From positions 1 through 27,610 of IMG/VR virus record IMGVR_UViG_3300030060_004025: a DNA stretch of 27,610 nucleotides; one strand, 5' to 3'. Source of the DNA: a virus. This document shows positions 9,513 to 16,275 of this stretch, one piece after another. The position numbers were made by a program, and so were the translations under genes. Below the pieces are notes generated by a model that saw only the letters and a list, made by a program, of their open reading frames with translations, searched no databases and had not been told where the DNA came from. Positions within the stretch are counted from its first letter, which is position 1. Every line of letters begins with the position of its first letter.

Positions 9513-10457
9513 ATGTCAGATATTTCGTTATGGATGTGGGTGGGGTTTCTCCTCGCCGCTTACAGTGTAATTGCAAACGATTCGATCCAAACACTTGGAA
9601 CTTGGATTGCGAGTAACAAAAAAGTAAATTGGAAGATCATGTGGGGCTTTGCAGGCTCCGTTCTTCTTTTCGCAATCTGGTATGGTTGGTATGCCTACGA
9701 TGGTAGTATCTCATACGGTAGACTAAACAAGATTCCGTTTGAGGGGGTGGAGTGGTATCAAGCACTCGCACCCGCTGTTCTTCTACTGCTCACCAGATTC
9801 GGTATTCCTGTATCAACCTCATTCTTGGTTCTTTCTGCGTTCGCGTCCACGGTGGTGCTAGAGAAAGTTCTAATGAAGTCCATGATGGGTTACTGTGTTG
9901 CGGGTGTCGCCGCTTATGTGATTTGGATTGCACTCACTCGTCTTCTCGACGAAGGCAAACCAATCAAAGAGTCAAACAAAATGAAATGGAGAGTCGCACA
10001 GTGGGTGACAACTGCATTCCTCTGGTGGACTTGGTTGTCTCACGACATGGCAAACATCGCTGTATTCCTGCCTCGACAACTTTCCGTGGATGTGATGATT
10101 ATCATCTCCGTTGTATTTGTCGGGGGACTTGGTTGGATGCTGCAACACCGTGGCGGTAAGATTCAAGAGATTGTTCTTGAAAAGAAAAATACTAAATATG
10201 TTCGTTCTGCAACCTTGATTGATTTGTTCTACTTTGTTATTCTATACATCTTCAAGGAAATGAATGACATTCCGATGTCCACCACTTGGGTGTTCGTTGG
10301 ACTCCTCACTGGACGAGAACTTGCAATTGCATCTTTCCGACACAAGGATAGTGTCAAGAAGGTGTTCCCAATGGTAAGCAAAGACTTCCTGAAGTTGATG
10401 GTTGGACTTGCCGCTTCACTACTAATCGTACTCATTGTTCAATATGCGAAAGGTTAA
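9513..10457 (+). CDS. PiT-type inorganic phosphate transporter-like inner-membrane protein
   Basis: A 314-residue polytopic membrane protein with roughly eight to ten hydrophobic segments. It shows both inverted halves of the PiT (Pho4, PF01384) signature: first half VIANDSIQTLGT at 19-30 with GIPVSTS at 97-103; second half SHDMANIAVFLP at 176-187 with DIPMSTT at 252-258. In PiT proteins the two ND/HD segments and the two P-x-S-T-[TS] loops form the phosphate and cation site. It would import phosphate across the inner membrane by H+ or Na+ symport. It is shorter than typical PiT (about 420-500), with a small central loop (148-162). AAGGAA precedes the ATG. It sits between primase and thyX. 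Caution: substrate is inferred from family; distant members may carry other anions. Confidence 0.7.
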   Translation: MSDISLWMWVGFLLAAYSVIANDSIQTLGTWIASNKKVNWKIMWGFAGSVLLFAIWYGWYAYDGSISYGRLNKIPFEGVEWYQALAPAVLLLLTRFGIPVSTSFLVLSAFASTVVLEKVLMKSMMGYCVAGVAAYVIWIALTRLLDEGKPIKESNKMKWRVAQWVTTAFLWWTWLSHDMANIAVFLPRQLSVDVMIIISVVFVGGLGWMLQHRGGKIQEIVLEKKNTKYVRSATLIDLFYFVILYIFKEMNDIPMSTTWVFVGLLTGRELAIASFRHKDSVKKVFPMVSKDFLKLMVGLAASLLIVLIVQYAKG

Positions 10458-10460
10458 TTA

Positions 10461-11246
10461 ATGAGCATTAAGGAAACTGTGCTAGATAATGGACACGTTC
10501 ATCTTGTGGATAAGATGGGAAGTGATTTAACTGTGTGTAACGCCGCTCGGGTTTCGTTCAACAAAGAAACCGAATGGTGTGCTGATGAAGAAGCGGTGAG
10601 AAGGTTAGCAGAAACGGGTTCTACATATAAAAAGGAGGATGTAAGAACCCTATGTGAAAGAGATATCAAACTCATTCGATATCTTGCAAAGCATAATCAC
10701 TGGACACCATTCGCACATCCGCAAATCACTCTTAGAATTAAGGCACCGATTTCTATTCGGACACAATTTTTTAAACATAAGCAAGGGTTTGTTGAAAATG
10801 AAATTAGTCGTCGCTACGTTGATGAAGAACCTGAGTTTTATTATCCACAATTCCGACACAGACCATCGGGAAATGCCAAGCAAGGAAGTGATGGTTGGTT
10901 GGAATGCAAAGACGGAGGTGGTGAGACATCTGGGGGATTTGCTACCCACCCACTCTATGAGGGTTACAGATCTCTTATGAAAAATGCACTAAGGGTGTAT
11001 GAAGATTTGATTTCTTCTAATGTCGCACCAGAACAAGCACGATTCGCACTTCCACAGGGAATGTATACTGAGTGGTACTGGACAGGATCTCTCGCTGCTT
11101 ATGCAAGATTCTATAAACAACGTATTGATGATCATGCACAATGGGAGATTCGTCAGTATGCAGATGCAGTAGGAAAAATTATTCAACCTCTCTTCCCAGT
11201 ATCATGGGAACAACTAACTAATTGTATAAATAAAGAACAAGACTAA
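10461..11246 (+). CDS. thyX: Flavin-dependent thymidylate synthase ThyX
   Basis: Converts dUMP to dTMP using methylene-tetrahydrofolate, NADPH and FAD, completing the dUTPase route. 261 residues. The ThyX signature is present in variant form: KHKQGFVENEISRRY at 105-119 where RHR-x7-S is usual (both Arg are Lys, one extra residue before the Ser). Other family features: an N-terminal NAARVSF (27-33), HNHWTPFAHPQITL (78-91) with the expected H-x-T-P-F, and APEQARFALPQGMYTEWYWTGSL (189-211) preceding the C-terminal arginine-rich helix. There is an insertion around 125-165 (Gly/Ser-rich) unlike minimal ThyX. ATG has AAAGG upstream. nrdJ follows 21 bases later. Confidence 0.93.
   Translation: MSIKETVLDNGHVHLVDKMGSDLTVCNAARVSFNKETEWCADEEAVRRLAETGSTYKKEDVRTLCERDIKLIRYLAKHNHWTPFAHPQITLRIKAPISIRTQFFKHKQGFVENEISRRYVDEEPEFYYPQFRHRPSGNAKQGSDGWLECKDGGGETSGGFATHPLYEGYRSLMKNALRVYEDLISSNVAPEQARFALPQGMYTEWYWTGSLAAYARFYKQRIDDHAQWEIRQYADAVGKIIQPLFPVSWEQLTNCINKEQD
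11225..11232 (+). promoter_or_regulatory. TATAAATA late-promoter-like box before nrdJ
   Basis: An exact match to the T4 late promoter core TATAAATA lies inside the thyX 3' end, 35 bases before the nrdJ ATG; no -35 element is expected for this promoter type. Chance occurrence in this A+T-rich DNA is quite possible, and a nucleotide-metabolism gene would more often be early or middle, so this is a weak call. Confidence 0.25.
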
Positions 11247-11267
11247 AACTAAAATAGGAGTTACATA

Positions 11268-13235
11268 ATGCAGGAAGAGCGAACCGGACTACCTAGTCTG
11301 TATCAGGATTTTATTCATCTCTCAAGATATTCTAGGTGGATTGATGATCAAGGAAAGCGAGAATCGTGGGAAGAAACAGTCACACGTTACTTTGACTTTT
11401 TCGTTGATCATCTTAAAGAAAATAACAACTACACTGTAAGCAAGAAAGAAAGAGACGAACTAGAAAAGGCAGTTATAAATCTAGAGATTATGCCATCCAT
11501 GCGGGCGTTGATGACTGCGGGTGAGGCACTCAAGAGAGACAACATCGCCGGTTACAACTGTTCTTTCTCCAGTGCAGGTAGAGTTCGTTCCTTTGATGAA
11601 ATTCTTTACACTCTTATGTGTGGAACTGGTGTAGGGTTCAGTGTAGAGAGAGACTTCTTAGGTAAACTTGCAACCATATCAGAGGAGTTTGAGGACAGTG
11701 ATACTACGATTGTTGTCCAAGATAGTAAGATGGGTTGGGCGAAAGCCTACAGGGAACTTACCTCCCTTCTTATTGCAGGTCAAATTCCAAAGTGGGATCT
11801 TAGTAAAGTTAGACCTGCGGGAGCAAGACTCAAGACTTTCGGAGGTCGTGCTTCTGGACCAGAACCACTGGATGATCTATTCCGGTTCACGGTGGAAACA
11901 TATAAAAAGGCTTCTGGGAGAAAACTCACTTCCATCGAATGTCACGATATCATCTGTAAAATTGCTGAGATTGTCGTCGTTGGGGGAGTACGAAGAAGTG
12001 CCCTTATCTCACTCTCTTCGCTTACCGACGAGAGGATGCGTGATGCGAAGCACGGTCAGTGGTGGATTTCCGATCCGCAAAGAGCGTTGTCGAACAACTC
12101 AGTTGCATACAAAGAAAAACCAGAGGTAGGAACTTTCATGGAAGAATGGCTTTCTCTTTACAAGAGTAAGTCGGGTGAGCGTGGTATCTTTAATCGTGAT
12201 GCTGCAATACGTCAAATTGATAGAGCAAATTCCTATAGGGAATCTATGGGTGGTGATTATAGACTTCGTGAAACCAACCACGACTTCGGAACAAATCCAT
12301 GCAGTGAAATCATTCTAAGAGATAGAGAGTTCTGCAATCTCACAGAAATTGTTGTTCGTAGAGATGACACTCAGGAGGATTTAGAAAGAAAGGTAAGACT
12401 TGCCACAATTCTAGGAACTTGGCAGTCCACTCTTACTAACTTTAAGTATCTTTCTAGTGAGTGGGCTAAGAATTGCGAAGACGAAAGACTTCTTGGTGTT
12501 TCCATGACTGGTATCATGGACAATCCATTGACAAACGGATCTAAGAAGGATCTTGAAACAAGACTGGAATCACTCAAGAATATTTCTATCAAGGAAAACA
12601 AGAAGCAGGCTGATAAGATTGGTATCAATTCTTCGGTTGCAATCACTTGTGTCAAACCATCCGGAACAGTTTCACAACTTGTTGATGCTGCCTCCGGTAT
12701 TCATGCTCGTCACAATGAATATTACATCCGCACCGTTCGTGCAGACAATAAGGATCCGATTTGTCAGTTTATGAAGGACAAGGGATTCCCGCATGAAGCA
12801 GATGTAATGAAACCAGAACACGTTACTGTTTTCTCTTTCCCGATGAAGTCACCGAAGGGTGCGGTTTGTAGGAAAGATATGACAGCAATCGAACAGTTAG
12901 AGTTGTGGTTGGTATATCAGAAGTATTGGTGCGAACACAAACCATCCATTACCATCACAGTAAAAGAAGATGAATGGTTTGAGGTTGGTGCATGGGTATA
13001 TTCTAACTTCAATGAGGTATGTGGGGTATCATTCCTACCATTTTCTGATCACAGTTATAAGCAAGCACCATATCAAGACTGCACCGAAGAGATCTATAAA
13101 GAGGCACTCAAGAAGATGCCTACCGATATAGACTGGAGCGATCTTAGTAAATATGAAGAGGAAGATAACACATCAGGTACGCAAACTCTTGCCTGTAGTG
13201 GAAACACATGTGAGATCGTAGATCTAACCGGCTGA
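11268..13235 (+). CDS. nrdJ: Adenosylcobalamin-dependent class II ribonucleotide reductase, monomeric type
   Basis: Reduces ribonucleotides (probably triphosphates, as the Lactobacillus RTPR type) to deoxyribonucleotides with a B12-generated thiyl radical, needing no oxygen or second subunit. Seen in 655 residues: first redox Cys in GYNCSFSS (C98), NPCSE at 343-347 with the thiyl Cys C345, Asn and Glu of the active site, the partner Cys in REFCNLTE (C356), CVKPSGT at 461-467, and a C-terminal C643-x4-C648 pair (LACSGNTCEI) spaced as in RTPR. The enzyme is shorter than the 739-residue RTPR. GGAG precedes ATG. It supplies dNTPs beside thyX and dut; it implies the host has cobalamin. Confidence 0.93.
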   Translation: MQEERTGLPSLYQDFIHLSRYSRWIDDQGKRESWEETVTRYFDFFVDHLKENNNYTVSKKERDELEKAVINLEIMPSMRALMTAGEALKRDNIAGYNCSFSSAGRVRSFDEILYTLMCGTGVGFSVERDFLGKLATISEEFEDSDTTIVVQDSKMGWAKAYRELTSLLIAGQIPKWDLSKVRPAGARLKTFGGRASGPEPLDDLFRFTVETYKKASGRKLTSIECHDIICKIAEIVVVGGVRRSALISLSSLTDERMRDAKHGQWWISDPQRALSNNSVAYKEKPEVGTFMEEWLSLYKSKSGERGIFNRDAAIRQIDRANSYRESMGGDYRLRETNHDFGTNPCSEIILRDREFCNLTEIVVRRDDTQEDLERKVRLATILGTWQSTLTNFKYLSSEWAKNCEDERLLGVSMTGIMDNPLTNGSKKDLETRLESLKNISIKENKKQADKIGINSSVAITCVKPSGTVSQLVDAASGIHARHNEYYIRTVRADNKDPICQFMKDKGFPHEADVMKPEHVTVFSFPMKSPKGAVCRKDMTAIEQLELWLVYQKYWCEHKPSITITVKEDEWFEVGAWVYSNFNEVCGVSFLPFSDHSYKQAPYQDCTEEIYKEALKKMPTDIDWSDLSKYEEEDNTSGTQTLACSGNTCEIVDLTG

Positions 13236-13282
13236 TAAAAACTTTTAAAAAAATAAAGTTAATGGATTGTATTAATCCAGAT

Positions 13283-13299
13283 GTTCTATATAATAGAAC
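13283..13299 (+). promoter_or_regulatory. Sigma70-like -10 inside an inverted repeat, upstream of the porin cassette
   Basis: GTTCTAT (13283-13289) and ATAGAAC (13293-13299) are a perfect 7-base inverted repeat, and they hold an exact TATAAT (13289-13294). A weak -35 candidate, TTGTAT, is at 13267-13272 with a 16-base spacer, and it overlaps a second inverted repeat GGATT/AATCC (13264-13268 / 13274-13278). A promoter placed in a palindrome suggests operator control of the small-protein/porin pair. This is inference from sequence pattern only. Confidence 0.45.
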
Positions 13300-13315
13300 A
13301 ATTCAATTTTCGTTC

Positions 13316-13343
13316 AGGGGGCGGAGTGCCCCCTAAATTTTTC
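13316..13343 (+). terminator. Rho-independent hairpin, nrdJ terminator or leader attenuator
   Basis: AGGGGGC (13316-13322) pairs perfectly with GCCCCCT (13328-13334) around a 5-base loop, followed by AAATTTTTC. It lies after nrdJ but also after the TATAAT box and 25 bases before the 68-residue gene, so it can end nrdJ transcripts or act in the leader of the porin transcript. Confidence 0.7.
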
Positions 13344-13368
13344 TAGGTTCAACATAAAGGAGAAAACC

Positions 13369-13575
13369 ATGAGTGGAACCAAAGCAAATTGCAAGACTGA
13401 GTGTCCTGCAACCGAAACCTGTGAGAAGGATTTCGTTCGATGTACGTTATGTAAGATTGGGGTTACTCGTTCTACCCTAATCAGTCTAGCCCTAGTACCA
13501 TTCGCGTGGGATGGTGTTGTATGGTTCAAGGATGCCATTCAGTGGGCGTGGGATACTGTAAGCGGCCTCGGCTGA
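13369..13575 (+). CDS. Small Cys-rich single-pass membrane protein
   Basis: Unrecognised 68-residue protein. The N-terminal half carries five cysteines at 8, 12, 18, 25 and 28 (C-x3-C-x5-C-x6-C-x2-C), which could bind metal or form disulfides; the C-terminal half is one hydrophobic stretch, VTRSTLISLALVPFAWDGVVWF (31-53), then an aromatic tail. There is no export signal, so the Cys part is probably cytoplasmic. A strong site, AAAGGAG, precedes the ATG. The porin ATG follows 22 bases after its stop, making the two a likely operon. It may be a partner or regulator of the porin, but this is only context. Confidence 0.6.
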   Translation: MSGTKANCKTECPATETCEKDFVRCTLCKIGVTRSTLISLALVPFAWDGVVWFKDAIQWAWDTVSGLG

Positions 13576-13597
13576 AAATAAAACAAGGAGACTACTT

Positions 13598-14680
13598 ATG
13601 AACAATTTTAAGTCAAAGTGGTTTAAGTACGGTATTCTCATTGCAGTCAGTTTAGCATTTGGTGTCGCAGTTGACGCTGCATCAGCCGATGAAAACTGGA
13701 TGGAAGAAGAACGTCGCGTTCAGACAAAACTTCTCGTAAATGAAGTTCTTGCTGATGCAAACAGCAGAGTTAGTCTTGGTGCAGTAGACTCACCAATTAC
13801 TCTGGATGTCAACGGGTTTGTACAGACTCGTTTCATTTATAACAGTGGTGGAAGTGTAGAGGCAAATCACGGATTCGACATCCCTCGCGCCCGCCTAGAA
13901 TTCTCCGGTAAAGTATACGACTTTGATTACAGAGTCAGCGGAGAGTGGAGTGACGGTGGTAATTTCGATCTTAAGGACGCATGGGGTTCTACTGATCTAG
14001 CCGGTGTAAACTTCAAGTTTGGACAGTTCAAGAGTCCTTTCATGAAGTCCGAGTTAGTCAGTGCTTCTAATCTTCTTGCAGTTGATCGTTCACTTGTCAC
14101 CTATACATTTGGACAGGGACGCTCGCAGGGTATCCAGTTCGGTAAGGACTTTGGAGATCTCCGTCTACGAGCCTCGTATAATGATGGTTTCAACAGTGCG
14201 AATGGTGCCGGTGTACAGAACGGCTACGCTCTTAACGCAAGAGCAGATTATGATGTAACTGATTGGATGACTGTTGGTGGTGCAATTTCATGGAATGATC
14301 TTGACACTACTGACTTCTGGACTTATACGATTGATACCGGACTTGTGTTCGGTGGATTTAATCTCGACGCTTCATATGTCGGGAGAAATCAAGATGCAGG
14401 GAACGACTGGGCTACCCAGTTCCAAGCATCTTACTTTGTCACAGACGAGGTACAACCTTTTGCTCGTTACGAGTACGGTTCTCTTCCCGGTGAGGAAGAT
14501 CTGAGTCTTGTCACCGCAGGTTTCAATTATCACTTTAATGATAATGTTAAGTGGACTACTGATGTAGGTTATTCGCTTAACGGTATCGGTGTAGGTTGGG
14601 ACACTGCAAACACTGGCTGGAATTCCAGCACCGACAGTGGTGAGTACCTCATCCGTACTCAGATTCAAGTTCGTTTCTGA
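13598..14680 (+). CDS. Outer-membrane porin, OprO/OprP phosphate-selective type
   Basis: 360-residue beta-barrel porin resembling the Porin_O_P (PF07396) family. A classical Sec signal peptide is visible: basic start, hydrophobic YGILIAVSLAFGVAV (11-25) and cleavage after ASA at 28-30. A short helical segment (34-57, EEERRVQTKLLVNEVLADANSR) precedes the barrel, whose alternating-hydrophobicity strands begin near 67 (ITLDVNGFVQTRFIYN). GQFKSPF (142-148) and LAVDRSLV (160-167) match the family core. It ends IQVRF, with the terminal Phe used for outer-membrane insertion. OprO/P members pass phosphate or polyphosphate; the pore lysines cannot be assigned by eye. GGAG precedes ATG. The resemblance to planctomycetal porins, which also start with an EVLADA(D/N)-type helix, is from memory. 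It is flanked by its own promoter-like box and terminator. Confidence 0.85.
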   Translation: MNNFKSKWFKYGILIAVSLAFGVAVDAASADENWMEEERRVQTKLLVNEVLADANSRVSLGAVDSPITLDVNGFVQTRFIYNSGGSVEANHGFDIPRARLEFSGKVYDFDYRVSGEWSDGGNFDLKDAWGSTDLAGVNFKFGQFKSPFMKSELVSASNLLAVDRSLVTYTFGQGRSQGIQFGKDFGDLRLRASYNDGFNSANGAGVQNGYALNARADYDVTDWMTVGGAISWNDLDTTDFWTYTIDTGLVFGGFNLDASYVGRNQDAGNDWATQFQASYFVTDEVQPFARYEYGSLPGEEDLSLVTAGFNYHFNDNVKWTTDVGYSLNGIGVGWDTANTGWNSSTDSGEYLIRTQIQVRF

Positions 14681-14706
14681 TTTAAATTAAACTCGAATTT
14701 GTATCG

Positions 14707-14739
14707 AAAACAACCTTCCTTCGGGAAGGTTGTTTTTTA
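14707..14739 (+). terminator. Strong Rho-independent terminator after the porin
   Basis: CAACCTTCC (14711-14719) and GGAAGGTTG (14724-14732) form a perfect stem closed by a TTCG tetraloop, with four A before and six T after (14733-14738). It isolates the porin cassette from the RuvC-like gene. Confidence 0.95.
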
Positions 14740-14745
14740 TTATGG

Positions 14746-14753
14746 GATAAATA
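14746..14753 (+). promoter_or_regulatory. Late-promoter-like GATAAATA box before the RuvC-like gene
   Basis: GATAAATA differs at one position from the T4 late core TATAAATA and lies just downstream of the porin terminator, 19 bases before the RuvC-like ATG, with AGGAGG in between (14760-14765). The gene must be transcribed from here or by readthrough, which supports a promoter. Confidence 0.4.
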
Positions 14754-14772
14754 TGGTGTAGGAGGAACCACT

Positions 14773-15336
14773 ATGATAATAGCAGGTATTGATTATTCCA
14801 TGACAAGCCCAAGTATATGTGTTTACGCTTCAAAGAAGTCGGAGAGTTTCTCTTTCAAGAAATGTAAGTTATACTTTTTAACAGATACAAAAAAGTACAG
14901 CGGAACATTTAAGAACGTGATTGGGAGAAGTTTCAATGAATGGAATGAAGACACAGAAAGATTCAAGAGTATATCTGACTGGGCGATAGAAACTCTGGCA
15001 TACGTTGAGCAAGTTGCCATAGAAGGTTACTCATACAACTCTACGGGTAAAGTTTTTCACATAGCGGAGAACACAGGTATTCTCAAGTATAAGTTATATG
15101 AAGACGGAACTCCATATGAAATATACTCACCCTCCAGTATTAAGAAGTTTGCTACAGGAAAGGGTAACGCGGACAAAGAACTAATGTATAAATGTTTTGT
15201 GGAGGACACAAAGGTAGATCTAATGAAACTGTTAGATTGTAAGCAAACAAAAGTAGGAAACCCCGTGAGTGATATCGTGGACTCTTACTATGTTTGTAAA
15301 AAATTATATTCAGACTACAAGACTAGATCTTCTTGA
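14773..15336 (+). CDS. RuvC-like Holliday-junction resolvase/nuclease
   Basis: 187-residue RNase H-fold nuclease. Seen: strand 1 AGIDYSMTSPSICVY (4-18) with the first catalytic Asp D7; a second strand VAIEGYSYNS (81-90) with E84; helix FHIAENTGILKYKL (95-108); basic KGNADKELM (130-138); and the C-terminal DIVDSYYVCKKL (167-178) with D167/D170 as the last metal ligands. This matches phage RuvC-like resolvases. It probably cuts branched DNA before packaging, doing the job of gp49 (endonuclease VII) in T4. AGGAGG at 14760-14765 is well spaced. Its 3' end overlaps the convergent lipoprotein gene by 14 bases. Confidence 0.85.
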   Translation: MIIAGIDYSMTSPSICVYASKKSESFSFKKCKLYFLTDTKKYSGTFKNVIGRSFNEWNEDTERFKSISDWAIETLAYVEQVAIEGYSYNSTGKVFHIAENTGILKYKLYEDGTPYEIYSPSSIKKFATGKGNADKELMYKCFVEDTKVDLMKLLDCKQTKVGNPVSDIVDSYYVCKKLYSDYKTRSS

Positions 15337-16204
15337 ATCCGTTCTTAATTTTGATATGAGAAATTATTTTCTTGGTTAGAGAACTTGTGACTTTGGAAGC
15401 ATAACCACCAACACCAAATACTTCTTTTCTCTCCTCGGGAGATAATCTAATCTTCATCTCCTCCACCAACTGAACTATTTCCTTTATCGCTTCCTTGTCG
15501 TTTCTTCCGTCGATGAGCATCCATCCTACCACACCAAGTGAAGCAACGATACCAACAATTAGAACAATGAGTCCAACCGTTGCAATCTCTTCGAGATAGA
15601 ATTGCGATGCTGCCGCAAATCCTACGGTGAGAACACCAATTGCCAATACAATACCACCAAGTTTACCACTTACCCAGAAGGTAAGAAATGCACCACCAAT
15701 GAGCATGGCGAATCCTGCTACGAAGAACAGAGTTATGAAACTGTGTAGATTCTCAAGAGCCTCTTTGCGGACTTCTCTATCGGATTCTTCGTACTCTCGA
15801 ACCAGATCTTCTAGGCTCTTGATTTCTCCAATTGCCGCAGCCACTCTTGCGTTTGCTGATTCCAAATCCTCTAACGCCTCTTCTATTCTTACTTGCTCTT
15901 TCTCCGCAACGTCCACATGTTCCTTGATAGACTCCGCGTTGTTTTCTATGCTGTCCAGCAAGGGATCGTTTTGGTTTGGTGCTAGAGCGATCCCGTTCAA
16001 GATAGAATCCGCTTCCTCGTCTATGCTTCCCAGAGTCCCTGAGATCGCTCCTGAAGCGTCTGTGATCTCTTCTGTCTGCTCTTTTTGTTCCCGAACGCTG
16101 TCCACTACGGTTGATGAAGTGTTTTCGGGACTCGTCACTGCCTCTTGCAGACTCTCGCAGCCTACCATCATCAATAGAAATGCGCCTATTATTGTCTCTC
16201 TCAT
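15323..16204 (-). CDS. Lipoprotein with coiled coil and C-terminal membrane segments
   Basis: 293-residue protein starting MRETIIGAFLLMMVGC: a lipoprotein signal with a lipobox ending at C16 (M-V-G-C). It is followed by a long hydrophilic, Glu/Ser-rich region with heptad-like coiled coils (about 20-150), then three hydrophobic spans (about 158-220: FITLFFVAGFAMLIGGAFL, GGIVLAIGVLTVGFAAA, VGLIVLIVGIVASLGVVGW) and a charged C-terminal tail. An N-terminal lipid anchor with a distal membrane anchor is the layout of unimolecular spanins, which fuse inner and outer membranes at lysis, but it is much larger than known u-spanins. ATG at 16204 is preceded by GGAGG (16214-16218); the upstream TTG is unlikely. 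No other lysis gene is seen nearby. Confidence 0.75.
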   Translation of the reverse strand: MRETIIGAFLLMMVGCESLQEAVTSPENTSSTVVDSVREQKEQTEEITDASGAISGTLGSIDEEADSILNGIALAPNQNDPLLDSIENNAESIKEHVDVAEKEQVRIEEALEDLESANARVAAAIGEIKSLEDLVREYEESDREVRKEALENLHSFITLFFVAGFAMLIGGAFLTFWVSGKLGGIVLAIGVLTVGFAAASQFYLEEIATVGLIVLIVGIVASLGVVGWMLIDGRNDKEAIKEIVQLVEEMKIRLSPEERKEVFGVGGYASKVTSSLTKKIISHIKIKNGFKKI

Positions 16205-16275
16205 TGGGGGGATCCTCCATTCCAAAGGCAGAACTACTAAGTGCCAACCATAATATGGCTATGACTTTGATCATT

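Noticed and set aside
9752-10159. Plus-strand ORF within the permease gene.
   Set aside because: Alternate-frame shadow of a well-supported membrane protein.
15627-16253. Plus-strand Ser-rich ORF opposite the lipoprotein gene.
   Set aside because: Low-complexity Ser/Leu translation typical of an antisense frame; no ribosome site.
15777-16274. A 165-residue ORF on the minus strand overlapping the lipoprotein gene, starting with a signal peptide.
   Set aside because: After the first 18 residues it is very Arg/Ser-rich with no coherent fold, as expected from reading the lipoprotein gene in another frame; the ribosome site is weak. Kept only as a possible nested start in the findings.
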